Shown: positions 19,793 through 27,202, numbered from the stretch's first letter. The stretch is 64,000 nucleotides of DNA from Pseudomonas viridiflava (GCF_001642795.1 NZ_LKEH01000016.1:49939-113938), one strand, 5' to 3'. A program made the numbers and translations. Notes: generated from the letters alone by a model not told the origin.

Positions 19793-20623
19793 TCATTCCG
19801 GCAGCTTGAAATCGATGGTCTGTGTCGCGAAGCCTTCAATCGGTGTGTCGCCACGCTTGGCCGGAATGAATTTCCAGTTGCGCACCGCTTCCACCGCGGC
19901 CTCGTCGAGAACCGGTTTGCCGCTGGATTTGGTCACCTCGACCGTGCCGGCACGGCCGTTGGGCAGCACCTTGATGCGCAGCACCACGCGGCCTTCCCAA
20001 CTGCGTCGCAAGGCCAGGCCCGGATATTCGGGCGGCGGGTTGCCCAGGCTGGCGAGCCCGGAGACCGCTGCGCTTTCCTTCACGGGTGCTGCTGGCGCTG
20101 CCGGAGCAGGTGGCGCAGGCGTCGGCGTCGGTGGTGCTGCTGGCGCGGGGGCTGGGACCGGTTTTGGCGGTGCAGGCGGCGTCGGCTTTTTCACAGGCTC
20201 AGGTTTCTTGACCGGCTTGGGCTTCTCGACCTTCGGCTTTTCGATCGGCTTGGGCGGCGGCTCGACTGCGTCCGGGTCCTCGACCGGCTGTTCCGGCTCG
20301 GGCGGCGGTGGTGGTGGAGGCGGCGGAGGTGGTGGTTCAGGCGGCGGCGGTGGCTCCGGGGTTGGAGGCGTCGGGCTGGTCAGCTCGATGGTCATTTCCG
20401 GAACTTGTGGCGCAACTTCCGGCACTTCCGGTTTGGCAGTTTGCATGTACCACCACACGGCACCGTGAATAAGTACCGACGCTGCGATCAACACGAAAAC
20501 GTGCGATTTTTTCAGGCCGCCAGGTCGCGAAGTATTGGCCTTGAAGGGAATGCTCTGCCACACCGTCGGACTTTCTTCCGGCGGCGGTACAGGGACCGCT
20601 TTCATTATTACCGCATCATTCAT
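19793..20623 (-). CDS. tonB: Energy transducer TonB
   Basis: A 276-residue TonB. The N-terminal cytoplasmic segment is about 38 residues; the membrane anchor (41-60) carries the conserved Ser49-x3-His53 pair needed for coupling to ExbBD. A long Pro-rich periplasmic spacer follows, first Glu-Pro with a run of about a dozen prolines, then Lys-Pro repeats (PKPIEKPKVEKPKPVKKPEP), then Pro-Ala. The C-terminal domain has NPPPEYPGLALRRSWEGRVVLRIKVLPNGR and VRNWKFIPAKR, the typical receptor-contact fold. GGGAG lies 5 bases before the ATG at 20623; the longer in-frame reading has no support. First gene of the uptake block. Confidence 0.94.
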   Translation of the reverse strand: MNDAVIMKAVPVPPPEESPTVWQSIPFKANTSRPGGLKKSHVFVLIAASVLIHGAVWWYMQTAKPEVPEVAPQVPEMTIELTSPTPPTPEPPPPPEPPPPPPPPPPPPEPEQPVEDPDAVEPPPKPIEKPKVEKPKPVKKPEPVKKPTPPAPPKPVPAPAPAAPPTPTPAPPAPAAPAAPVKESAAVSGLASLGNPPPEYPGLALRRSWEGRVVLRIKVLPNGRAGTVEVTKSSGKPVLDEAAVEAVRNWKFIPAKRGDTPIEGFATQTIDFKLPE

Positions 20624-21042
20624 TAACGCTCCCTCGGGTAGTTGAAGGGCAATAAAAGTCCGTTCAAACATTGGCGAATGTTCGAATGATGGAGACCTGC
20701 ACAGTCGTTGAAGCGCACGACGCCGTCGAGCCTGAAGAGGCACAGACTCAAGAGGGCAAAGCGCGATATTCAATCAGGGCGATAGCATTGCGAATCCTTG
20801 CTTATTAGTTATGTCCACTTCGAGCAAACGTGTTGCTTGATAACAGTCCTGCTTTGCAACCGCTGTGCCAGAAATGGTCAGTGGCACGCCTGTATGCAGC
20901 GTTCCAGAGCGGATGTCGCATTCCTGTACCTTTCTTGCGATTAAGCGCTGTTTCGGTAGGGATCACCTTCAAATGAATAGTGCCAATACCCATTCAGAGG
21001 CCGAAGTTCACCCCTCTGAGGCGTCAGACGAATTAAAAAATA

Positions 21043-21060
21043 CATGACCGCTCGGTCATG
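21043..21060. promoter_or_regulatory. TetR-type operator-like palindrome
   Basis: CATGACCG-CT-CGGTCATG is a perfect 8+8 bp dyad with a 2-bp centre. The shape and the ACCG/CGGT centre resemble operators of TetR-family repressors. A half-site GGTCATG recurs at 21112-21118. No TetR gene is present in the window, and the nearest downstream plus-strand gene starts about 730 bp away, so target and regulator are unknown. Confidence 0.45.
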
Positions 21061-21333
21061 AAATCACGTGCACCAATACTGTAAGGTTCGAATCAAGTTG
21101 GTGCGTTAGTTGGTCATGTATTCACGGCAAGTGGCTCCGGCTGTAAAAGATTGCAGGTCGAGTTAAATATAAAGCTCAGCCATGGAAAAAAGTGGTGGCT
21201 AAGTGATGTTAATCAAAATAAATTGTCGAACGATAAGTGTGTTGGTGCAAAGTTTTCCGTTGTTAGTTAGTAACGGGCACACAGCAGTACGCAAGTGCTT
21301 GCCGATAAGGCAAAACAAGGGTGTTCGGTTATT

Positions 21334-21364
21334 GATTCAAGGCTTGCGCCTTGTGTTTTGAATC
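21334..21364. other. Bulged inverted repeat (possible terminator or small-RNA end)
   Basis: GATTCAA (21334-21340) pairs with TTGAATC (21358-21364), and an inner CAAGGC (21338-21343) pairs with GCCTTG (21348-21353) around TTGC. The 3' side contains TGTTTT but not a clean T-tract. No gene ends nearby on either strand, which leaves a small RNA or a remnant as possibilities. Confidence 0.3.
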
Positions 21365-21787
21365 AGTCGGAAGGGTATGTCGGTAAGGTCGAACATGAAG
21401 CCGTTACAGCGGGCAGGCCCGTTGCGGGCGCAGCCCTTTGAGCCCGTGAAAGGCATTGCAGTGGTCTGGCATGAACTGGATGTGGCATGGGTAGACTCCT
21501 TTCCTGGCAAGGCGCACGACTTGTGGTCTGGCATTGCACTGTTAATGGACGACTCTGCGTCCGAAAACTGCACTTTGGTGCGTGTGGGCACCTCCTGTGT
21601 GCAGCGCGTGCCAATGGTTCATGGCACGGCCGTTCCACTTGGAAGATCTGTGCCAATTGTGTCTTTTTGTATCATGAAGATTACAGACGGCAGCAAACGC
21701 GCCGTATAGACGCGCTCGTCACCTGAATCGAACCCTTGGCGTTCAGGCACGTCCACTTTCTTTGGCAAGACAAAAGAGGTGGCCGAC

Positions 21788-22042
21788 ATGACAACCGATT
21801 TCATCCTGACAAACGAAGTGCCTAAAGAAGATCCTGCCAGCCCGCAGCTGGGTCAGTACGACCGTGAGGCTGATCCTGTGCTTAACATGAACGCGAACAG
21901 GCCCGGAGCAGGCCCGGAGAAGGGCGACGAGGTGCTGGAGCGTACTGAGGAGGACGAGGCGTACGAGGATGACGAGCCTGAAGTGTATTCGGATGACCCG
22001 GATATCGTGGCGGATGAGGGCGGTGGTGTTTCGCCGGGCTGA
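21788..22042 (+). CDS. Small acidic protein, function unknown
   Basis: An 84-residue protein starting MTTDFILTNEVPKED, with GAGG 8 bases before the ATG. The C-terminal half is very acidic and probably disordered (VLERTEEDEAYEDDEPEVYSDDPD split over residues 48-72). There is no signal peptide or membrane segment. The composition suggests a charged, flexible polypeptide, perhaps a binding partner or stress protein, but I do not recognise it. A hairpin lies just after its stop codon. Confidence 0.65.
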   Translation: MTTDFILTNEVPKEDPASPQLGQYDREADPVLNMNANRPGAGPEKGDEVLERTEEDEAYEDDEPEVYSDDPDIVADEGGGVSPG

Positions 22043-22055
22043 TAAAGACGAAACA

Positions 22056-22086
22056 GCTCAAGCGTCCCTGTTAAGAGACCTTGAGC
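22056..22086. terminator. Possible bidirectional hairpin between convergent genes
   Basis: GCTCAAG (22056-22062) and CTTGAGC (22080-22086) form a 7-bp stem, which can extend inward by GTC/GAC across a small interior loop. It lies between the stop codons of the acidic-protein gene and the convergent cysteine desulfurase gene. The T-tract is weak on both strands. Confidence 0.4.
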
Positions 22087-22107
22087 GGTTTGCATTGAAA
22101 GCCGGAG

Positions 22108-23262
22108 TTACCAGAACGCAGCCGGCGCGGTGAGCGCCTTGCTGAATACCTCGATGGCGCGTTCGACATCGGTTTGCGTGGTGTAGCGACCGAGGCTGAC
22201 GCGTACGCTGGCCAGTGCCTTATTGGTATCGAGCCCCATTGCGAGCAGCACGTGCGACGGTGCATTGCTCGCCGAGTTGCAGGCCGAGGTCGAGGACAGT
22301 GCCAGCGCGTGTGATAGCTGGGCGCTTGTGAACCCGCTGCGCGTGATGCACAGGTTCAGGGTGTGCGGAATACGTTGCTCAGGACAGCCGTTAAGTTGCA
22401 CTTCCGGCAGTGCCAACAGCCCTTCGCGCAAATGACTGCTCAGCTCAGCGATACGACGATTTTCCGCATCAGCCTTGTTGACCGCCAGCGCAAAGGCTTC
22501 GCCCATGCCGACGATCTGATGCGTCGCCAGCGTGCCGGAACGAAAACCGCCTTCATGACCACCGCCATGAATCTGCGCCTGCAGCAACGCATGAGCACGC
22601 GGGCCTACGTACAGCGCACCAATACCTTTCGGGCCATACGCCTTATGAGCCGAGAACGACATCAGATCGACCGCCAGACTCGCCAGATCCACCTTCACTT
22701 TGCCGACCGCCTGCGCCGCATCGACGTGAAACAGCGCGCCATGTTCGCGCACCAGCGTGCCGATGCTGGCGATATCGGTGAGCGTGCCCAGCTCGTTATT
22801 CACCAGCATCAACGACACCAGCAACGTGTCTTCACGCAATGCCGCCTGCACGGCCTGCGGCTGGATCAGTCCATTGGCGTCCGGCTGCAACCAGGTCACG
22901 GGAAAGCCCTGGCGCTCCAGCGTTTTCACCGTGTCGATGACGGCTTTGTGCTCCAGCGCGCTGGTGATGATGTGGCGACGTTGCGCCGTGCTGTCATGGG
23001 CGATGCCCTTGATCGCCAGGTTGTTGGACTCGGTCGCGCCAGAGGTCCAGATCACCGTATCGGCAGGTGCACCCACCGCGTCGGCCACCTGACGTCGCGC
23101 CTGCTCCACCGCCTGCCGCGCCACCTGCCCGTAACCATGCCCGCTGGACGCCGGATTACCGAAATGCCCTTCGCGCCCCATACAGGCAACCATGGCTTCA
23201 ATGACCTGCTCATCGACAGGCGTGGTAGCGGCGTAATCCAGGTAGAGGGCGTTGTTGGTCAT
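22108..23262 (-). CDS. Cysteine desulfurase (class V aminotransferase, NifS/IscS-like)
   Basis: A 384-residue PLP enzyme. The Schiff-base Lys207 is in SFSAHKAYGPKG and the sulfur-carrying Cys328 is in SSTSACNSAS, an atypical version of the usual SSGSAC loop. The N-terminus LYLDYAATTPVDEQV and the ESNNLAIKG motif are typical. It would take sulfur from cysteine as a persulfide and release alanine. It is not part of an isc or suf cluster: no iscU, iscA or hscBA are nearby, so it may serve another sulfur acceptor or cysteine breakdown. ATG at 23262 is preferred to the upstream TTG. Confidence 0.9.
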   Translation of the reverse strand: MTNNALYLDYAATTPVDEQVIEAMVACMGREGHFGNPASSGHGYGQVARQAVEQARRQVADAVGAPADTVIWTSGATESNNLAIKGIAHDSTAQRRHIITSALEHKAVIDTVKTLERQGFPVTWLQPDANGLIQPQAVQAALREDTLLVSLMLVNNELGTLTDIASIGTLVREHGALFHVDAAQAVGKVKVDLASLAVDLMSFSAHKAYGPKGIGALYVGPRAHALLQAQIHGGGHEGGFRSGTLATHQIVGMGEAFALAVNKADAENRRIAELSSHLREGLLALPEVQLNGCPEQRIPHTLNLCITRSGFTSAQLSHALALSSTSACNSASNAPSHVLLAMGLDTNKALASVRVSLGRYTTQTDVERAIEVFSKALTAPAAFW

Positions 23263-23595
23263 GGGCAATTCGCTTGTTTATCGGGTCAAGGTTGATGGTG
23301 AAAAGATTACCGACGCCAACGCGAAAAATTTTTGATATTTGTGCGGATTGACTGGCTATGTGTGAAAAATAATTCTGCTTAAAGTGCTTTTGGGTGATAA
23401 AAATTTTACAGTTTGATTGGCGGGGGTTAGTTTTATGCCAATAGTTGCGTAAATACCGGTCGTACGGCGGCGCACATGTGACGCGGAGCGTCACGGGATG
23501 CATGCCCACGCGGAGCATGGGCACGATCAGAGTCGGAAAATCCCAGGACGCTCCGCGTCCGATACAGAGCCCGAACCACTAACACAGGAACCCAC
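23263..23595. repeat. Divergent intergenic region with AT-rich promoter part and hairpin repeats
   Basis: The 23290-23455 part is AT-rich and should hold the promoter of the minus-strand desulfurase. The 23464-23565 part is another copy of the modular GC-core hairpins: GTGACGC-GGA-GCGTCAC (23478-23494), a TGCCCACGC-GGA-GCATGGGCA arm (23503-23523) and GGACGC-TCC-GCGTCC (23546-23560). The repeats end 30 bases before the start of the Lrp-type gene. Confidence 0.65.
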
Positions 23596-24066
23596 ATGGA
23601 CAAGTTCGACCGCGCCATCCTGGACAGCCTGCAAACCGACTGCACACGCTCGGTTGCAGACATCGCCGAGCGCATCGGCCTGGGCAGCACCGCCTGCTGG
23701 CGACGCATTCAGAAGCTGGAAGAAACCGGCATCATCGACCGCCGCGTCGCCCTGCTGAACCCGCAGCGCCTGAACGTCTCCGTCAGCGTCTTCGCCGCGA
23801 TCCGTACCAACCAGCACAACGCCGCCTGGCTCGAACAGTTTCACAGCGCCGTCGGCGATTTACCCGAAGTGGTCGAGTGCTACCGCATGGCCGGTGACAC
23901 CGACTACCTGCTGCGCATCGTCGTTGCCGACATCGCGGGCTACGACGCGGTGTACAAACAACTGATCAGCATCCCCGGCATTACCGACGTCAGCTCCAGC
24001 TTCGCCATGGAGCAGATCAAATTCACCACAGGCCTTCCCCTGCGGTATGCGTCGTTTGGTGGGTAA
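23596..24066 (+). CDS. Lrp/AsnC-family transcriptional regulator
   Basis: A 156-residue regulator: N-terminal winged helix (MDKFDRAILDSLQTDCTRSVADIAERIGLGSTACWRRIQKLEETG in two helices plus wing) and a C-terminal RAM ligand-binding domain ending at the SSFAMEQIKFTTGLPL region. An AGGA site precedes the ATG. It is divergent from the cysteine desulfurase. The short, acidic N-terminus resembles DecR/YbaO-type Lrp proteins that respond to cysteine, so control of the neighbouring desulfurase by cysteine is a reasonable guess. Confidence 0.9.
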   Translation: MDKFDRAILDSLQTDCTRSVADIAERIGLGSTACWRRIQKLEETGIIDRRVALLNPQRLNVSVSVFAAIRTNQHNAAWLEQFHSAVGDLPEVVECYRMAGDTDYLLRIVVADIAGYDAVYKQLISIPGITDVSSSFAMEQIKFTTGLPLRYASFGG

Positions 24067-24335
24067 GCGCGCAGACAATGTCCGTTCGGGGCATGGCCAC
24101 TGATATCAACCGAACCAACTCCATCGTGTTCCGTCACATCAAGAGTCGGTGCCGGGCAGCTGCAGCGTCGCGGCCCTGATGGCCGTGCGTGACGCACCTG
24201 TCGTTCGCACCTCACACCCCTCTCGAGCCTGACTCGACGGGTCAGCGTTTTCGTCGTCAAGGCATCAAGGGTCGGTCTCGCACCGCATGCCCCTGGTGCT
24301 CTACTCATGAGCATTTTTACCCAAAGGGAATTCCA

Positions 24336-25010
24336 ATGCGCCCGCAGACCTCATTCATCTTCGACCTGGACGGGACGCTGACAGACAGCGTTTATCAAAA
24401 CGTTGCGGCCTGGAAAGAAGCCCTCGACTCGGAAGACATCCCCCTCGCCATGTGGCGCATTCACCGGAAAATCGGCATGAGCGGTGGCCTCATGTTGAAA
24501 TCCCTGTCTCGCGAAACCGGTCTGGACATCAGCGAAGAACAGGCCGAACGCCTCAGCGAAAAACATGCCCGCGCCTACGAGCGGTTGCAGGGGCAGATCA
24601 TCGCGCTGCCCGGCGCAATCGAACTGCTTGAGACCCTCAGCCAAGAGAACCTGAAATGGTGCATCGCCACCAGCGGCGGCGTCGATACCGCCAACATCAA
24701 CCTCAAGGCATTGGGGCTCGAGGCGGACAAGATCGACATCATCACACGTGACGACGTCCACTACGGCAAGCCCGACCCCGACCTGTTCCTGGCTGCCGCA
24801 AAACACATGAATGTGCCCATCGACGAATGTCTGGTGATCGGCGACGCCATCTGGGACATGCTCGCCGCCCGACGCTGCAAGGCCACAGGCATCGGGGTGC
24901 TCTCCGGCGGCTACGACATAGGCGAGCTGGAAAGGGCAGGGGCGTTGAGGGTGTATGAAGACGCTCTGGATTTGCTCGATCATCTGGACGAGATTGCCTC
25001 GCGGCCTTGA
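24336..25010 (+). CDS. HAD-family hydrolase (phosphoglycolate phosphatase-like)
   Basis: A 224-residue haloacid-dehalogenase-type phosphatase. Motif I is FDLDGTLTDS (residues 8-17, two catalytic Asp), motif II Ser/Thr in IATSGG, motif III Lys in YGKPDPDLF, and motif IV in VIGDAIWDMLAARR. The alpha-helical C1 cap between motifs I and II matches the beta-phosphoglucomutase/Gph group of small-molecule phosphatases. The ATG at 24336 follows AAAGGGA; the open frame upstream has no site. The substrate cannot be told from sequence. Confidence 0.88.
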   Translation: MRPQTSFIFDLDGTLTDSVYQNVAAWKEALDSEDIPLAMWRIHRKIGMSGGLMLKSLSRETGLDISEEQAERLSEKHARAYERLQGQIIALPGAIELLETLSQENLKWCIATSGGVDTANINLKALGLEADKIDIITRDDVHYGKPDPDLFLAAAKHMNVPIDECLVIGDAIWDMLAARRCKATGIGVLSGGYDIGELERAGALRVYEDALDLLDHLDEIASRP

Positions 25011-25174
25011 CGGTTCGCGGCTGAAATCCGGGCAGTCGGGATTGAGCCGGGCCAGGAGTATTCATCAGAGGCGGGGTTTACCGCCATTGGTGTAGTCAAA
25101 CCGTCGACACGGGGAACGACCCGCTGCGCTTGTACGTCAGACCTGTATCGACTCACTTGAAAAGGTACAGCTCA

Positions 25175-25468
25175 ATGGACAAGACCATCACCGTGGACCA
25201 ACTGGCGACCACCGACCTCTCGTCAATCAACGAGATCTGGCTCGGTGGGACGCACACCCAACTGTGCCTGTGGCGTGGCGAACAAATCGTCACCCACGAC
25301 ATGCTCAGCGAAGGCACCCACGATCAGAACGCCCGACGCCTGTGCCTGCAACTGGTCAACCCTGACGATCAGGCGGCGGTGGCCAGTGTCGAGGTGATCG
25401 TGCGTGAGCGGCTGGAAGGGAGAGAGGGCGAGTTTTATCCGGCTGAGGATGTGGATACATATCAGTGA
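25175..25468 (+). CDS. Small conserved-looking protein, function unknown
   Basis: A 97-residue soluble protein starting MDKTITVDQLATTDLSSINEIWLGG, with AAGG about 9 bases upstream. It is mildly acidic, has no export signal and no membrane segment. The even composition and good codon bias argue that it is a genuine gene. No domain is recognised. It follows the HAD gene on the same strand after 164 bp, so cotranscription is possible but not shown. Confidence 0.6.
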   Translation: MDKTITVDQLATTDLSSINEIWLGGTHTQLCLWRGEQIVTHDMLSEGTHDQNARRLCLQLVNPDDQAAVASVEVIVRERLEGREGEFYPAEDVDTYQ

Positions 25469-25941
25469 TTGTTTTGAGGCATGATCTCGACGGTAGCGTG
25501 AGTTCGCTCCTGCCTGATAAGCCCTGAGTCTGCTTCTGCCCGAAGGGCGTGGGAGCTCTCGGAGGTTACGACGGCAGCGATGGGCTGCGCAGCAGCCCTT
25601 GATCGTTTTGACCCTTGTGTTGAATCAGGCTCTGATATCACGAGGTTTAGAAATGTGCTGGAGAATTTAAAGTTTCTTGATTTTTGCAGTCGGCACTTAC
25701 ACATCAAATAGTTACCCATCTTATTGCAGTTGTAATGTGTCGTTTTGATATTGCATCTTGATGCCCATGAATAAACTCGCCTAAATAAATCTTCATCCCT
25801 CTCCATAAAAAACTGATGTCTGATTAATAAGCTGAATAGCAAGCCAATGGCTGCCTATAAATGATGGCCATTTCCAATAAGAGTGTTTTGCTGTGCCTGA
25901 TGGCTAATTAAACAGCCTGTTTTCAAGTGGAGAAGTAAACG
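25469..25941. other. Intergenic region with dispersed repeat and AT-rich half
   Basis: A 473-bp stretch without a convincing gene. Bases 25530-25589 are a copy of a dispersed repeat also found inverted at 42518-42577. From about 25625 to 25940 the DNA is clearly AT-richer than its surroundings and probably supplies the promoter of the peptidase gene. A 126-codon minus-strand frame crosses both parts but joins the repeat to AT-rich filler and was rejected. Confidence 0.5.
25530..25589 (+). repeat. 60-bp dispersed repeat, copy 1
   Basis: This 60-bp segment matches the reverse complement of 42518-42577 at 59 of 60 positions (A/G difference near the GAAGGGC/GGAGGGC site). Translated in one frame both give the peptide QPIAAVVTSESSHALRAEA, a spurious reading often produced by this kind of intergenic repeat. 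The near identity of two copies 17 kb apart in noncoding DNA points to recent copying or selection. Confidence 0.75.
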
Positions 25942-26709
25942 ATGACGTATACCGTAAAACAGTACGGCTGGATTCGTGACGTACCGGATCATCGCGATCA
26001 TCTGTACGCCGCGCCCGTCGAGCAGTTGGCCTCGCTTCCACGTCATGTGGATCTGCGTCCTCATTGCCCCAATGTCTACGATCAGGGCCAGTTGGGCAGT
26101 TGCACAGCGAATGGTATTGCAGCTGCCATTCAGTTTGATCGCATGAAACAGAAGCTTGTCCCCGCGTTCACGCCTTCCCGGTTGTTCATCTATTACAACG
26201 AGCGTGTCATCGAGCACACCGTGGAGTCGGACAGCGGTGCAATGATCCGTCACGGTATCAAAAGCGTTGCCGAACAAGGCGACTGCGATGAGGCTGAATG
26301 GCCGTACGACATTACCAAATTCACCGTCAAACCCACCAAATCCTGTTACGCCCATGCCAAGCGGTATAAGGCAGTCTCTTATCAGAAAGTCGCCCAGAAC
26401 CTGAACCAGATGAAAGGGTGTCTGGCTGCTGGATATCCTTTCGTCATAGGTTTTGGCGTCTATGAAAGCCTCGAAAGCGATGAAGTCGCCAAGACAGGTA
26501 TTGTCCCGATGCCAGCCCCTAACGAGAAATTGCTCGGCGGCCATTGTGTGCTCGCGGTGGGCTACGACGATGCGAAACAGGTCTTCATCATGCGCAACTC
26601 CTGGGGCGCCAAATGGGGCATGCATGGCTACTTCACCATGCCGTACAGCTACCTGATGGACCCGAATCTCGCATCGGATTTTTGGACGATCAGGATTGTC
26701 GCGGCGTAG
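25942..26709 (+). CDS. Papain-like (C1A) cysteine peptidase
   Basis: A 255-residue protein made of the mature peptidase domain almost alone. Oxyanion-hole Gln48 and nucleophile Cys54 are in YDQGQLGSCTAN, catalytic His201 in GGHCVLAVGYDD, and Asn219 in RNSWGAKWG. There is only a short N-terminal part (about 30 residues) before the catalytic domain, no long propeptide and no visible signal peptide. It could be a cytosolic peptidase or be exported by a pathway without a Sec signal. The upstream DNA is AT-rich and the gene is isolated among accessory genes. A role in competition or host contact is possible but unsupported. Confidence 0.88.
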   Translation: MTYTVKQYGWIRDVPDHRDHLYAAPVEQLASLPRHVDLRPHCPNVYDQGQLGSCTANGIAAAIQFDRMKQKLVPAFTPSRLFIYYNERVIEHTVESDSGAMIRHGIKSVAEQGDCDEAEWPYDITKFTVKPTKSCYAHAKRYKAVSYQKVAQNLNQMKGCLAAGYPFVIGFGVYESLESDEVAKTGIVPMPAPNEKLLGGHCVLAVGYDDAKQVFIMRNSWGAKWGMHGYFTMPYSYLMDPNLASDFWTIRIVAA

Positions 26710-26719
26710 TACCGAGGCA

Positions 26720-26760
26720 GAAGGTGTGGGCAGCGATCACACCTTCAGCAGGCGCTTTTT
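26720..26760 (+). terminator. Rho-independent-type terminator after the C1 peptidase gene
   Basis: GAAGGTGTG (26720-26728) and CACACCTTC (26738-26746) form a perfect 9-bp stem with a 9-base loop; AGCAGGCGC separates it from TTTTT. It starts 10 bases after the peptidase stop codon and lies against the end of the convergent DUF805 gene. Confidence 0.6.
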
Positions 26761-27202
26761 ATTTGGGACTGGGGCCGAATCGATTGGCGTCGCGATGTCC
26801 CTCCAGGCAACTGAATATGATCGGGACTATCGGTACCAGCATCCACCAGCCACTGCGATCAGTGTCATGAAGCCTGCGAACGCCTACGGCAAGTCCGGGA
26901 AGGAAGACCGCGATGGAATAGAGGGTGGAGATCAACTGGTCAGTGCCCAAAAAACCATCGAGAAAACCGAGGACTATGGATATCAGGAGGTTTATCAAAA
27001 AAAACATCCAGAATTCTTGTCTGCGCGCTCTGCCTTCAAAGACGGCATATTTCCTCAAGACTTCAAAATACCAGAATGTCGATTCTGGAGCATTTGATGA
27101 CACCGCGCCTGGTGTCCATATGATATCTCTCGATGCATTGCAGTGTGGGCAGGTATCCCCTTTTACAGTCAGTTCCTTTGCGCAGTTGTGACAAAACGCC
27201 AT
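26759..27202 (-). CDS. DUF805 membrane protein with N-terminal zinc ribbon
   Basis: A 147-residue protein. Residues 4-22 form a zinc ribbon, CHNC at the start and CPHC 15 residues on. The remainder is DUF805: EVLRKYAVFEGRARRQEFWMF, then hydrophobic segments near 65-90 and 100-115, the signature VRRLHDTDRSGWW, and a last hydrophobic segment near residue 130. AAGGA precedes the ATG. DUF805 proteins are small inner-membrane proteins of unknown role; the added zinc ribbon suggests a metal-dependent contact with a protein or nucleic acid partner. Confidence 0.85.
   Translation of the reverse strand: MAFCHNCAKELTVKGDTCPHCNASRDIIWTPGAVSSNAPESTFWYFEVLRKYAVFEGRARRQEFWMFFLINLLISIVLGFLDGFLGTDQLISTLYSIAVFLPGLAVGVRRLHDTDRSGWWMLVPIVPIIFSCLEGHRDANRFGPSPK

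Larger units (their letters stand above)
20624..21787. other. 1.16-kb intergenic region without a convincing gene
   Basis: No credible coding sequence is seen between tonB and the small acidic-protein gene. The reading frames present are short, low in coding signal and lack ribosome sites (for example 21377-21709). The part from about 21020 to 21330 is AT-rich for this genome. It holds an 18-bp palindrome at 21043-21060, an inverted repeat GCACCAA...TTGGTGC (21070-21104), and a bulged hairpin GATTCAAGGC...GCCTTG...TTGAATC (21334-21364). It may hold the tonB promoter, a small RNA or the remains of a decayed gene; I cannot tell which. Confidence 0.5.

Noticed and set aside
19551..20468. A plus-strand frame with a poly-Gly tail opposite tonB
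   Set aside because: The Gly run is the complement of the Pro-rich spacer of TonB; no other coding evidence.
20624..20830. A Fur box in front of tonB
   Set aside because: I looked for a GATAATGATAATCATTATC-like sequence on both strands and saw none with convincing similarity, so iron control is not claimed.
21377..21709. A 110-codon plus-strand frame in the gap after tonB
   Set aside because: No ribosome site, irregular codon use and no recognisable domain.
25462..25842. A 126-codon minus-strand frame
   Set aside because: Half of it is the translation of the 60-bp dispersed repeat and the other half AT-rich filler.
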